From: Hyphodiscus hymeniophilus
Lineage: Eukaryota; Ascomycota; Leotiomycetes; Helotiales; Hyphodiscaceae
Length of the DNA stretch: 64,000 nucleotides
NCBI GenBank assembly: GCA_016508695.1
Contig: VNKQ01000002.1
Location: 1,922,001-1,986,000, forward strand
Direction: 5' to 3'
Shown here: one piece after another, positions 11,272 to 22,706 of the stretch
How the letters are laid out: each line of letters opens with the position of its first letter
Position numbering within the stretch: position 1 is the stretch's first letter
Notes under the pieces: generated by a model
What the model saw: the letters and a program-made list of their open reading frames with translations, nothing else
What the model was told of the DNA's origin: nothing
Database searches by the model: none
Position numbers and translations under genes: made by a program

Positions 11272-13324
11272 GTCGATGGTTAGATATAATAGGGAAAACG
11301 TAACGTATAGGCCTTGAAGGTGTTTTTTGGTAATTGAGTGGACGTTTAGCGTTGTTTGATGTGTGAGTCTAACCTTTACAACACTCCAAGGACGAGTCAG
11401 TAATGCGTTAGGAGGTTTGAGTAAAACACCCAACCGACTGTATATGAGGTGCTTTTCGTCAGTTACGGTGTAAGTGAAAATTGTATAAGCCCATGACTAC
11501 CTTATGGAAGGATGAAGCCAAAGGCGGTGAGATGGGAGCTCGTTCCGGAAGGGTTGCAAAGGCAGAGCAAATACATCCACCTCCTCGTTGCTTCTGATGC
11601 AAGACAGCCATTTTATCTTTGTGGTGGATCACATCACATTTCTGCCTCTCAGTCGGAGCTTTATCCTCTACAATTCACCCTGAAAAGACACGAACCCCTC
11701 GTTGACATTGTTGGGCCAAACCGCTCTCTCCAGCCAAACCGCCGGTCTCGTGAGGAAGAGGTGCCAATTATGCCTGTAGATCCTCACCTTTGAGTCAGAT
11801 TGCCATTCCCAGAGCACACTTTGACATCAAGCTGGTGCCAGAGGTCACCGCGTCACAACGACATACCTAGGCGTTCCTCTCCACCAGACGAGGACCGACA
11901 TACCAAGCTCTACCTCAAAATTCGCATCAGAGCGACTGGAATATCATCGCGCTCAAGGCGCCCTTCAAAGAGAGGACTTCCCATCCGCTAAGAAGGCCAT
12001 CTTCGCGTTCCGCGTTGCTTATCACGAAGACGTTCCACCAGCTCTCAAATCCCAATACGACAAGATATCCCGCGAGAAGGAAGTCAATCAGACCCAGAAT
12101 GCCTTCAGGAAGCAATCTACCAGCCAAGCAACCGGTGCCAAAGACCGATTGGCACCCATCGAACGATGCCACGCTCTCACCACCTTCCGAAGTTCGTCCC
12201 GTCGCCTTATCAGACCTTCTCTGTCTTCAGCTACTCCCCATTCCAAGGTCTACAATCCATGATGTCGGACGGCTTTTCGTTATCGACCGACAACGATTCT
12301 GTCGACATCGAACTCGACATCGCGAAAACCCTGGCTGGACTGGGCTCCTTCGACCATGAGGCTCCCCGACGCCTGACAAGCCTTCCCCTCCTTTTCGGAT
12401 TTTCCTGCCTGGCTGGGGATGGGGCTTCGCAGTCTTCTCTTCCTCTTCTCCTTCTTGATCTTCTGCGTATCAAGCTAGCTACTTCTGTTAAAGACTTTTT
12501 TGCCCGATTGATGTTCCCTTGTATCGTTGATCAAATTATTTTTTCTTTTTCTTCTTCTTCTTCTTCTTCTTCGTCTCTACCCCGTTGCCCTCAGGAGAGA
12601 CGACAAGTTGCCGTTCAGACCTCAAGGATTAAACGTCTTTGCAGGACTGCCATTGCCGTGCTTCGCATTGTTCGCCTCCTATTGGGCTTCCAGGCTTCCA
12701 CCTACCCTCCTGGTTCCGTCTCGTTAGCAGTAGAGCTGTCGACAGGGTAAGCCTTCGAGTGAGTCGGGCTCAGGCTCCCCCGTCACCTAACCGTAAGCGT
12801 AAAGCGGAGAAAGACTACTTTTTGGAGATATCAACCGAGAGCAAAGATGATCGATTTTTTAGGGTCTCTAACGAGTACTTGACTGTTCACAACAATATTT
12901 GTATTCCCCAGCTCTTTTCTTTATTGTGTCTTTTCTTAAGGCTTGCTACTTCTTCTCTACGATTTCTCTTAACAAGGGTTGTGGTCATGTTCTTTGTAGA
13001 ATATCGATTGGTAGAAGTGAACTGTGCATCATGCCCTCACCTGTAAAAGTCGCCTCGTAGGGAGAAAGGGAGAAGGGTATGAGGTATATATAGGCTTATC
13101 AAGCGTTTGTCATCATCATTAGACGCCTCTGATTTTTTAGGTTCGACAACCGGAACCTCTCTAAAGTAATATAACGAGAAACTCCATGACATCCCCAGAG
13201 CCAGATCCTGATCAGACAGGACACAGATACCCAACACATCCGACAGAACACCACATTAACCCCTCATCCCAGCCTTCATACATATACTCTCATCTCTCAT
13301 CCAGTTTAGTTGATAGCTTAGAGC
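11272..13324. other. Intergenic with unresolved open region
   Basis: Two kilobases between the convergent AP-2 beta and chitin synthase genes. From about 11,850 to 12,480 all three plus frames stay open for long distances and parts read like protein, for example a frame at about 11,870-12,250 containing KKAIFAFRVAYHEDVPPALK, and another at 12,166-12,400 containing DNDSVDIELDIAKTLAGLG. They lie in different frames, I could not connect them with convincing introns, and no family is recognised. It may be an uncharacterised spliced gene, a relic, or chance. Downstream is a TTC microsatellite and AT-richer sequence. Confidence 0.4.
12541..12573. repeat. Pyrimidine microsatellite (TTC)n
   Basis: A run of T-rich sequence passes into about eight TTC units. 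It lies in non-coding DNA downstream of the AP-2 beta gene. Confidence 0.85.
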
Positions 13325-16300
13325 TCAGCTCTTCACACTACTCCCAAAACTGCTCATCCCATCTCTAACCTTCTCGCTGAATCCGCCCAGCCAAGTCGGC
13401 ATCTTCGTCCTGACACGTACCCTTCCTTCGACAATGGCTTCGATACAGTTGATGATCCCGAACGCGCTGGACCCCAAAGCTCTGAACAGCGCCAGGGAGG
13501 CCACACTCCAGAGAATAAAGCTCAGGTAATCATTAGTTCCCACCTCCGTCGTCCCATACGCCCCGCTAACGGCCATGGCTAGAATCGCGTTCGCAATCAT
13601 CCAGGAGAGCACCATGTACGTTCTGACGTTCTTGTAATAATCTTCCTGTTGCTGAGATTCCGAAACTTGAGGAGCCGGAACTTCTATCCTATCCCTGAGG
13701 TTGCGTAGAGCTTCATCGTACCCGGAATCGATATCTAGTTGCTCGGAAGGTATTTCGAGCTCGACTGTTTTACCGCCGTGCCCTACGGCGGCGCCGAGGT
13801 CGGTGTGGATTACATTGTCACCCTTGGTGCCCCATGTCACATCATGCGTGTTGCAGAAGGCGTAAACTTGTAGGGTGCAGATGTAGGAGGGCAGCAGGAG
13901 GAAATACTGCCCCGCTGAGGTGAACATATGCCAGGGATCGAGATACAAGAACGACATCAGAAAGTACAGTCCGATTGTAGAAGCGAGGGAAACAATGAGG
14001 TTCGTGAAGAGATTATCACCGATCCCCATTCCCCCGGCGTTCTTTTTCAGTTGGTGGACTACGATGTACAAGCAGGCGAAGGTGTTGTAAGCCATGATTA
14101 TGGCATATATAATCATGGAGCCTAAATAGAGCTTTCGTGCGCCTTGGGGACGGTTGCCCATGGAGAGGATGAATTGTGTGCAGATTAGGAGGACGCAGGT
14201 GTAGCGGAGGATGACGAAAATGTATTTCCCTATGTTATGGCCGAAGGGATCGAGCTGTGGGTCGGAAAGGGAGCCAGCAACGAAGTAGAAGGTGAGATAG
14301 AAGTTGGCGAGGGAGAAGTAGGTGAAGAGGAGCTGGATGAATTGGTATACGAATTCGATATGAAGGAGGATTTTGCGACCTATTGTGTGGTCGGTGTGCC
14401 AGATTTGACGGAAATGAACCAGTGAGTAGACAGCTGCGAAGAAGGCACCATTGAGCCAACGACGACGCTGAGATACAAATTCAGGAACGGCATCTGTGGA
14501 GGTTAGCTCTAGTGCCACACGTTGAAAGTGACGGAAACTTACCTGGCACATCAGTCTCTCCAGTACAGCTCTTAACATATTTCAACACCCATCTCTCGTC
14601 TCTTTTGGCTACCAACTCCCAACACAGAATCCGATCTTCGGCGAGGTACATATTTGCCGTAAAGACGTCCGCATTTTGACCGTGCAGAGTTTCTCCTTTG
14701 AAGTACTGACTTAGAGGGCCGTGACCTGTATGGTCATTCTGTAGAGCATGATAACGGTATGCACTCAATGCACCAGGCAATACAGTGATATATCCGAACA
14801 CACTCTCCAGCGGTTTATCCAGAATATTGGACATCTTATACTCAAAGTTCTGGGAAGCGACCAACGGATTTAACAATCCAGTTCCCCATTTCCCCTTCAT
14901 GGCTTTGATTTCACCACAAGCACCAGCCACATTAGAATCGGTATCGAAAGCTTTCCACAAATGGTACAGCGAGTTTCCACCTGGTTTCGTCCCCACATCG
15001 AGTAGGATACAAATATTGGGGGTCAAGGCTCGTCCAAAGGCGTTGAAGAACCAACGATGCGAATTCAACTTCTTGGCGTTCTTCTCCTTGAGACAGAAGA
15101 TCATCTGGCAAGGCACGATACCCTTCTCCGCACCTTTGAATTTGAGATCTGAGTCCAGCGATACTTGAGTGGTATATTCGTAAACGTGAGCTTGAACCTC
15201 TTTCTGATTTACCAGGTTCTTTGCAATGCCATCTTGGTAGACACCCATAGCAGCCAAAGCATCCAGAGTCCTAGGATGAATCTTCTGTCGTCCATCGGAA
15301 ACGACACAAACGACGATCTTCTGCCATCCGTGCTCGCCCCAAGTACGTGACTTTGACCTAGAGCAGAAATGCGAGATATTCTTCATGACTGCATGCATAG
15401 TCCTTGTAAAATCGATTTCACTCTCGTTGACCATCGTGACACAGATAAAAAGTTCCGTTTCTCTGGCAGTGGTTCCGATATTTTGCCTCAACTTGTAGCC
15501 TTTGGAAACGAAATCATCTGGATCGCAAGTGACAGCTGTGTAACGCATGTGTGTGAATTCGATCTCATCTCGACGAGGTAAGAAACTGTAGAGAATGGTG
15601 GGAATCTTGCACTCAAGAATAAGCTCTCCGTTGATGAGTCGAACTTCCTTCTTCGCCATCTGTGCTTGTCGAGCTCCCCTTCTTTCCTGCTTTCCATCCG
15701 GAGCTGGCCCATAGTGTTCGAAGTATTCTTCGGTGTCTTGATCCTCATTGAGTGTCGAGTTGGACATGTATGAATCTCTTGACCTTAAAGTCTGTCTAGC
15801 TTCCTTACTCATTGGGCTTTCTGGTCCAAAGACATCATCGCCGTCTCCAATATCTCCCTCAAGAGGAATTGAAATCGTTGCATCATCGGCAAAAGTTGAG
15901 TTCCGGGCCGAGGCATTTGCGCCAGCAAACAAAGGTGCTGGAGGTAAAGGCCTTCTTGGGCTTCCTCCATATCTAGACGAAGGAGTTCCAGGTCTCGGGC
16001 TACCATTGAGGTCTGCAGGCTCAAATTGTAGAGTTGGAGGTGGCCTATTGAACTCGGCAGATGATCTTGACCAAGATCTGGTCGGAGATATCCGACCGGT
16101 TGGGGAGTAGGAAGAATATGATGCATCCGGAGGGGCCAATGGGGGCGCTGTATCGATTATCGACGGGGCTCTCGAGTGTGAAGATATGACCGTAGGTTGG
16201 TATGATCTTCTCGGTGTATTGGGACTGTATGCAATGTTGTGTAAGTTATGGTTTTCTAATGTGGTGTCAAGCTTTGGAAGAGGAGATTTGAGAGGAGCTC

Positions 16301-16805
16301 GCAGAGATCTCCTGCGCGAAGGTCCATCTGGGATCTTGGGTAGCAGGTCTGCGAAACTGTCGAGCTCTGCCACACCCTCAACCATTGGCTCGTTGCTCTC
16401 AGCCTTTGGGCGAGGTCTTGCCCGGGCCACATGGCCGGACAATGCTCCAGTACTATGATTAGAGGGTACTTCTCTCGCATTCATGTTAGGACCTCCGGAA
16501 ACCGCCACTGCACAGCGCTGCATCTTGCAAGCAGAAACAGTCGCCTTTCCATCCTTCGGAGATCTCACATCTCTCGGCGTAGAAATACTTGAAGACACCG
16601 TTTCAGAAGTCCTCCTAGAAACTCTAGAATTCCTCCTAACATGCGCAGGGACGGGACAAGAAAGTTGCTCTACTGACGGGCGAGTATTCGGCTCATCCTG
16701 CGAGGTGAGCAATCTGATCTGCGCGCCATCACTCGTGGGCGTGTGTGTATTTCCGTTGTAGGATGGTGGTTCCGAGTAGAGAGGGGGTCGAGGTGGTGTA
16801 TCCAT
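13325..16805 (-). CDS. Chitin synthase, class III-like
   Basis: Two exons on the minus strand, 16805-14543 and 14493-13325 (49-nt intron, phase 1), 1143 aa. The join gives GETDVPDAVPEFVSQRRRW, which is continuous in the family. Catalytic signatures are present: LDVGTKPG, AEDRIL (EDRIL at 723-727) and QRRRW (763-767), followed by seven or so membrane segments in the C-terminal 380 residues. Sequences such as GIVPCQMIFCLKEKN and LSQYFKGETLHG match the class III (ChsB/CHS-1) group rather than classes I/II. The first ~370 residues are Pro/Ser-rich and probably disordered, making the protein longer than the ~900 aa usual for class III. It polymerises UDP-GlcNAc to chitin at the plasma membrane. 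Class assignment is from memory of alignments, so moderate. Another class III paralogue may exist elsewhere. Confidence 0.93.
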
Positions 16806-17999
16806 CTTGTGTGAGCACAGCGAGCGCCGAGCGTCAAATGTGCTGTTTGTCTATTTGGAAAAGCTGGTACGCATTTGTTGTAGGAAGACGGGTGATGACA
16901 ATCGATATTCGGAAAGATGTACTCGAGAAGGTTGTTTTAGAGGATGATGCGCAGGTAACAATGTCTATTGTTTACCTAGGGAGAAATGGTGCGTTGGTAA
17001 AGGCAAACTAGCAGCTCATGATAACCCATACCTAGGACGGGTAGGACGGGAAAACGTTGTTGATCCACAAACGCCACCGTTGGTAGAGCAACCACTCGCT
17101 TGCGGCCAGTTAATTTCCGATTGGCCCCTTGGTGCTTACCTGGGTACCTAATCGGGAGCCCGCCAGGGATCCGGGAAAAAAGAGGCCGATTTTGGCACAG
17201 GCCAAAACACCGAAATACGGCTATATTTACTTTTGTGTTTTGACCAAGACAAGCTTAGTATGGCTCGAATAAGGACTTGAAAATCGCGTGTAAGGCTAAA
17301 TACACCCCCTCGGGCCGCTCCAGAGCTAAAGAACTCTCCTAGCAAGCGTTTAGAGACCCCCGTACGTTGTGGAGTTGTATAATATTTGCAGAGCTATATT
17401 TTGGTGTTTTGACCTGTGCCAGAATCGGCCCCTTTTTCTCCGACCCCCTTAGGCCCGTCAATCAAAGCCAGAGATCTAGTAATGATTCTGAGACTGATCT
17501 TAATAGCTTGAGTTTTGGCATGATCTAATGTCGCAGAAATTCAAGACGTGGAGAAAACAGGGCAAAAGGTATCAGCCGGTTAAAACAAGAGCAGCATCAT
17601 ATTGTCCATGGTTTGACTTTTTCGCTATTACTCGTGCTATGCGACTCTAATGCAGCGACTCACCTCACCCAACATCGTCACTGATTCTCTCCCATGGTAT
17701 AGACTCTTAATGAGAAATCCTCGTCGTTGGATCGTTAATTTACACAAACGGCCCTTTGCCTATACCTATCGCTATCTCTCCTCTCAGCAAATCCTGCTCC
17801 AACAAAAAAAAAACCTCTGATAAGAGCACTGTCAAAAAAGCGACAGATATCCCTATATGATACAGTAGGGGTAATGGCGTTCCGACGCCAATGTGAAAAC
17901 GTAAGAAATGTGGGCGGTGCCCGTTTCATGCATGGTATTGTACAGCGTTAGGCAGATCGAAGCTTGGGTATTTTAGACAAGAGAATACTGGGATGTGGC
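16806..17999. other. Intergenic with inverted-repeat element
   Basis: Upstream region of the chitin synthase and downstream region of the mucin gene. The first 200 bp hold the synthase promoter or leader. At 17176-17438 lies an inverted-repeat element described separately. The remainder (17450-17999) shows no gene; a 64-codon minus frame at 17735-17929 has no recognisable features and includes a run of nine or so A residues. Confidence 0.6.
17176..17438. mobile_element. MITE-like element with 42-bp terminal inverted repeats
   Basis: The arm at 17176-17217 and the arm at 17397-17438 are reverse complements over about 40 bp with only about four or five differences; the clear ones are C/T or G/A transitions. 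The shared core reads GGCACAGGCCAAAACACC on the left, with the right arm carrying its complement with one change. Pairing continues more weakly inward and outward, so the full unit may be some 20 bp longer on each side. The 180-bp interior encodes nothing. Size, symmetric ends and lack of a coding region fit a non-autonomous DNA transposon (MITE). Alternatively it could be a transcribed hairpin. I could not define target-site duplications with confidence. Confidence 0.6.
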
Positions 18000-20987
18000 T
18001 CAGTTCCAACCAAGGGAGTTCTCTGCCATCATCGGTGCGGATATTTGTTGTGTTCGCGCGGAGTTACCATTGCTTCGTCCACTACCTCTGCTGTTTCGAT
18101 CAATGCCCGCTGATGTCCCGGGTGATAATCTTCCGCCAGACATGAATGCGTTTGCGCCTCCCATAAGGGCGGGACTGCCTGATTGTCTCATCTCTGATGG
18201 ATTCAAGACCGAGCTTGATCGGCGGTGAGCTTGCTTGCGCTTCTTGTATCGTCGAGCAATGAAGAACATGGCTGCACCATAGGCCGCTGCAGCTCCAACG
18301 GCTCCAACAGCCACACCAGCGGTGGTTGCCTTGACAGATGAACTGGTATTTTGGGAGTTGGTGCTGAATACTCCACTATTTCCGTTGCTGGTCGACGAGG
18401 TGGGTTGATTAGCACTGCCTGTGCCTGAGGCGGCAGATCCGGCAAGTGTATCTCCAGGTGTAAGAGGAATAGCAGGGTTGATGTAGTTCATGATCGTATT
18501 GATGCTAGCATCGCCATTGTTGTACATTGCCGAGGAAGGAATATGAAGGTCAAGACCAAGTGTGCTCACCATGTTCGACGGAATGTATGCCAACGCAAGG
18601 GTTGTAGTATATCCCACAAATGCATCCGTGTTCATGGGAATGAGACTGTGCATGGTAACCTGGTCACTTCGAAGACCCAATCCATTCGCAATTCCTTGAG
18701 GTAGAAACTCGAAAATCTGAGCAGACGAATAAGGGTTGTCGACAACGAATTTGTAGTTCAAAGGGAACAAAAATCCTACTTGAATCATGGTACTGCCCTC
18801 TGGTTGCTCGACGATTCCAGTAGGAGGAGTGATAACCTTAGGCAGAGACGTGGGGATGCCAGTTGGCATAGAAGAAGGCACTGCTCCTGGGGGAAGCGAG
18901 GCAGACGATGTAGCAAGAATTGAGGAACCGAGCCACATTGATGTAGCTGAGTCTGTTCCAGTTGGGAAGACAGTTAAAGGAGCTGAAGCTGTCGTTGCTA
19001 CCCCCGAAGTGGCAATTGAAGTAGCTCCAAGTTGCGTGCTCGATGCGATTGAAGTGATAGGGGCAGTCTCGTTTGTACCTGAGGTGGCCGATACAGATTG
19101 TCCAGATGCAGTTGATATACCAGTTGCAGTTGATATACCAGTTCCAGTTGAAATACCAGTTGCAGATGCGGTTTGACTCGCACCTCCCGTTGTCAAAGAC
19201 GCCTGAGACGAGCCTGTTGCGGTAGACTCAAGGCCAGTGCTTGTTGGAAGAACAGTATCGGTACCATTGCCTGCCGAGATTCCGGTACTGATCGCTGAGC
19301 TTATGGCCGAGCCACTGCTCGTCGGCAACGCAGTATCTGTTCCATTTGTTCCTACACTAATTGGCACCGTGGTAGATCCAGTTGGTGTGCTGGTAACGCC
19401 GCTGATCGATGGTGTGGTTGAAATATCTATTGTGGTTGGAATGCCTCCAGTTCCGGTTGGAGCACTGGTAATTGCTGTGATGGACGGTGTGCTCGAAACA
19501 TCTACCGTGGTTGGAACACTTCCAGATCCACTCAGAATGCTTGAAAGAATGCTACCAAGTGCAGTCGTGTCAGACGTTGCAGATGAGGAAATACCAGAAT
19601 CTGTAGGCGTGGGGGTGACAACAGCACTTGACGTGCCAGTGACTCCGCCAACGATCGAGGAGAGAAGATCAGCGGACGAAGTTGGCGTAGCGGCTGAAGA
19701 ATCAATGCCCGTACTTGAGCCGGTGATTCCTGCGGTCGAATCGAGAGTCGGAGTTGAATCAGGTGCCGAAGAAGCAGGAAGAGTGCTGAATAGAGACGAA
19801 AGTAAGTCCGTCGTAGAGGGAGGAGCTGTAGCCGATACTGCAGCCGAAGATTCCACTCCAGTGGTTGGCCCAGAAATTCCTGCGGTTGAATCGAGAGTCA
19901 GGGTTGGGTCAGGTGTCGAAGAGGCAAGAAGAGTGCTGAAAAGAGACGAAAGCAAGTCCGTCGTGGAGGGAGGAGCTGTAGCCGATACTGCAGCCGAAGA
20001 ATCCACTCCAGTGGTTGGCCCAGAAATTCCTGCGGTTGAATCGAGAGTCGGGGTTGGATCAGGTGTCGAAGAGGCAAGAAGAGTGCTGACTAGAGAGGGA
20101 ACTAGAGACGGAAGCAAATTCGTCGCAGATGGACCTGTAGTTGATACTGCAGCGGAAGATTCCACTCCAGTGGTGGGCCCAGAAATTCCAGCACTCGACG
20201 ACTGGATGGATACAGCACTCGATGATTGGATAAATATAGCACTTGTCGATGTTGGAAGAAGAGCAGTGGACACATCTGATAAAATGCTGCTCAGGCCAAG
20301 GATATCAACAGCGGAGGTCGAAGATGAAAATGCGCTTTGCGAAGTAGCCGTGCCCGAACCTGAGATCCCCGAGGTGAGACTACCAGACGTAGTATCTGAG
20401 CTGTCCGTTGAACTGGCGCTCGAACTCGATGAAGTCACAACCCCTCCTGGGCCGAATGTAATACCACTAGCCGTCGAAGCTGCTGCTGAAGATGTGGTCG
20501 CTTCTGACTCAATTGCCGTAGAGATCGTCGGGAGGACAATGACAGAAGGTATTGATCCACTCGATGCAGCAGATCCTTCCGAGGTAGTGGAAAGGAACTC
20601 TGCAGACGAAGTGCTGTTGGTCGAGCTTACACTTGTTGCTGCATGACTCGGTGCAACCACTGTCGTTTCTTCTACAATTACTGTCGTAACTCCATCACTG
20701 CTTGAATCGCTTGATGACCCTGTAGAAGCTGCCGAACCGGAAAATCCTCCCAAATTGCTGGTAAACCCAAATATATCCGCCAACGATCGCCTCGTCGATC
20801 TAGAATGCGTCGTGAGGAAATCTTTCGAGGACTCCGTGGTGCTAGATGATTGACTGGTGATCGTGTTGTTGACATATCCCGGACGTTTGATCTGCCTGGG
20901 GAAATAAAACTTCGGTCGATCTGGCTCTGAGACGGCGACGGCAGATAGCACGGCCACGGAGGCCACGAAAATGGAAGGTGTACGCAT
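18000..20987 (-). CDS. Signalling mucin, Msb2/MsbA family
   Basis: Single exon of 995 aa. It has an N-terminal signal peptide (about 1-20, hydrophobic FVASVAVLSAVAVS), then some 650 residues dominated by Ser, Thr, Ala and Gly that would be heavily O-mannosylated. A folded extracellular region follows (about residues 730-850, with IQVGFLFPLNYKFVV and LRSDQVTMHSL) that matches the membrane-proximal domain conserved in fungal Msb2 mucins. There is one membrane helix (about 888-911) and an 84-residue basic cytosolic tail starting RRYKKRKQ. In yeast and plant-pathogenic fungi these mucins signal through Cdc42 to the filamentous-growth MAP kinase and can shed their ectodomain. The Ser/Thr region contains a 150-bp in-frame tandem repeat at about 19.72-20.19 kb, which likely varies between strains. 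A long non-coding region lies upstream. Confidence 0.85.
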   Translation of the reverse strand: MRTPSIFVASVAVLSAVAVSEPDRPKFYFPRQIKRPGYVNNTITSQSSSTTESSKDFLTTHSRSTRRSLADIFGFTSNLGGFSGSAASTGSSSDSSSDGVTTVIVEETTVVAPSHAATSVSSTNSTSSAEFLSTTSEGSAASSGSIPSVIVLPTISTAIESEATTSSAAASTASGITFGPGGVVTSSSSSASSTDSSDTTSGSLTSGISGSGTATSQSAFSSSTSAVDILGLSSILSDVSTALLPTSTSAIFIQSSSAVSIQSSSAGISGPTTGVESSAAVSTTGPSATNLLPSLVPSLVSTLLASSTPDPTPTLDSTAGISGPTTGVDSSAAVSATAPPSTTDLLSSLFSTLLASSTPDPTLTLDSTAGISGPTTGVESSAAVSATAPPSTTDLLSSLFSTLPASSAPDSTPTLDSTAGITGSSTGIDSSAATPTSSADLLSSIVGGVTGTSSAVVTPTPTDSGISSSATSDTTALGSILSSILSGSGSVPTTVDVSSTPSITAITSAPTGTGGIPTTIDISTTPSISGVTSTPTGSTTVPISVGTNGTDTALPTSSGSAISSAISTGISAGNGTDTVLPTSTGLESTATGSSQASLTTGGASQTASATGISTGTGISTATGISTASGQSVSATSGTNETAPITSIASSTQLGATSIATSGVATTASAPLTVFPTGTDSATSMWLGSSILATSSASLPPGAVPSSMPTGIPTSLPKVITPPTGIVEQPEGSTMIQVGFLFPLNYKFVVDNPYSSAQIFEFLPQGIANGLGLRSDQVTMHSLIPMNTDAFVGYTTTLALAYIPSNMVSTLGLDLHIPSSAMYNNGDASINTIMNYINPAIPLTPGDTLAGSAASGTGSANQPTSSTSNGNSGVFSTNSQNTSSSVKATTAGVAVGAVGAAAAYGAAMFFIARRYKKRKQAHRRSSSVLNPSEMRQSGSPALMGGANAFMSGGRLSPGTSAGIDRNSRGSGRSNGNSARTQQISAPMMAENSLGWN
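19724..20190. repeat. 150-bp tandem repeat inside mucin gene
   Basis: The motif ATTCCTGCGGTTGAATCGAG recurs at intervals of exactly 150 bp (anchors near 19,731, 19,881 and 20,031), with a fourth, more diverged copy ending near 20,190. The period is a multiple of three and the frame of the minus-strand gene is kept, so each copy adds 50 Ser/Thr-rich residues beginning around STAGISGPTTGV. The copies differ at scattered bases, so the array is not brand new. Confidence 0.9.
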
Positions 20988-21876
20988 CCTCGTAGTTGCC
21001 GTATGTATTTCACAATAGAGATCGGAGGAAGAACGTTGAGAAAGTGTGGAAAGTAAGGTGGTATATCTGGTCGGGAGTCAGCGACGACGTCAACCAATGG
21101 CTAACGAACGAGCAATACTGACCGTCAGGACAAATTGCATAAACGAGTGTACTTGACAAAAACTGTCAACGAGTGTCTCTACAGACGACAGAGGTCAGCA
21201 TTCGTCATGGAGGTCGATTTCTGAAAATGCATGAATGATCAACACGATCTTGCGACCGATAAAGAGCCGCGCCTTCGAACACTTCTCGCAACGCCAATTC
21301 TTCCGTCGACCTCCTGCTTCCAAGAATAAATCGCGACTCACTTTATCAGATTATAACTCAGGATTGTATATCGAAATGGCGGTCTCAAAGGAGTGTGGTG
21401 ACGAAAAGTCGTCGGAAGGGATTCTGCAGCTGCACAACAACTACAACTTCGGGGTCGATCTCGATCATCCACGAGCAAGCATTATTCAGAGGCCTCCGGA
21501 GGCTCTCACGAGTAAATGATTGACGGGCTCGTAAGAAAGCGTGCGAGCAAGCTGCACGTCGTGACGTTGGGTATTTCTGCGAGAGGTAGTGAGGGAGAGA
21601 AGGAGTGGAAGTGGAGGAGGTGGAGAGAATTGGGATTTGATTGAGTGAGGACGGGGGAGATGAGGGTGAGCCCGTAGCAGCAGGTTGGTGGTGTGAATGG
21701 AGGGAAGGGAAGGCACTGAAGAAGTAAGGTAAGGTGGTAGTGGGCGAGCGAGATTCAGGGCGGAGTTTTGGTTTGGGGGGGGGAGGAAAGGAAACGAAGG
21801 GAGGGAAGGCAGAGCGAGGGGGGCATTCAAGATTGGGACCTGACTAGGTAGATGGAGTGAGGTAAATAGGAAAGGT

Positions 21877-21934
21877 ATGGAGGTACCTCAGGCACCAAGG
21901 ACGAGATGGAGGTACCTCAGGCACCAAGGACGAG
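21877..21934. repeat. 29-bp perfect tandem duplication
   Basis: A 29-base unit beginning ATGGAGGTACCTCAGGCACC is present twice, head to tail and identical. It is non-coding, about 0.9 kb upstream of the mucin start, and probably recent because the copies do not differ. Confidence 0.9.
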
Positions 21935-22002
21935 GATGAGGAATACGGGCAATGGGGCGTGCACCAGATGGAAGCATCCAGCCTGATCGGTTATGCTGGA
22001 AA

Positions 22003-22027
22003 GACTGAGAGACTGAGAGACTGAGAG
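22003..22027. repeat. GACTGAGA x3 microsatellite
   Basis: Three perfect copies of the 8-base unit GACTGAGA are followed by one further base, in non-coding DNA. Confidence 0.85.
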
Positions 22028-22680
22028 TGGCATTCTACCGGCCCTTGCGTATATTACCTTACCTTACGTACGGCGTAAATATGATAAAGCGAGAAGTCCT
22101 TGCCAATATTGCTCAGGCCGCATGAATAAGAGGAAGAAGTGGCAGTAGAGGCTATTGTTCAGGGCTGAATAGACAGATATTCCATCCCATTGTCAGTGAT
22201 TGGGCAGGTGCAGTAGACTGCTTCTCGTCAATGCCCCTATTTCTCTACTCTGCCCCCGGCTGGACTAACATGCAACACCGCATTAAAGGGAAATCTCAAA
22301 GGGAAATCTCACCAGGATACAACATGGTTAGTGCCTCCGTTGTCCAACTTGTCCCTGAGCCCTTGTGGCTCTACCCATGCGCCACGCCCACAAATACCTT
22401 GACCCGGCGAATAGGGGAGGGAACACTGCACATTGAGGGTGTTTGGGACAAATCCTTTAATTTGGATATTTGCTGCAAAGTTGCAAGGTGGAGACTGAGA
22501 GAGGGGACAATTGACCAACCCAGGTCACGAACAAACGGCTGATGGCACCACGATTTGCGTAAATAGTGTCGATCGCGGCAGTTAAAGGACCGACAGCGAG
22601 TGCGTGTGGTGGTTCTGTGGACTTGTGATGGCTTCGTTTCTCTTCCTTTGAAAATTTGAAATGGAATGAAATCGGGGATT

Positions 22681-22706
22681 CTGGAATCCTGGAATCCTGG
22701 AATCCT
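22681..22706. repeat. CTGGAATC x3 microsatellite
   Basis: Three perfect copies of CTGGAATC are followed by CTGAAT-like residue, in non-coding DNA. Confidence 0.85.

Noticed and set aside
19237..20646. 469-codon open frame on the plus strand opposite the mucin gene
   Set aside because: It is the antisense shadow of low-complexity Ser/Thr codons; its product is a Val/Glu/Ala/Pro repeat without any domain, while the minus strand has signal peptide, conserved domain and membrane helix.
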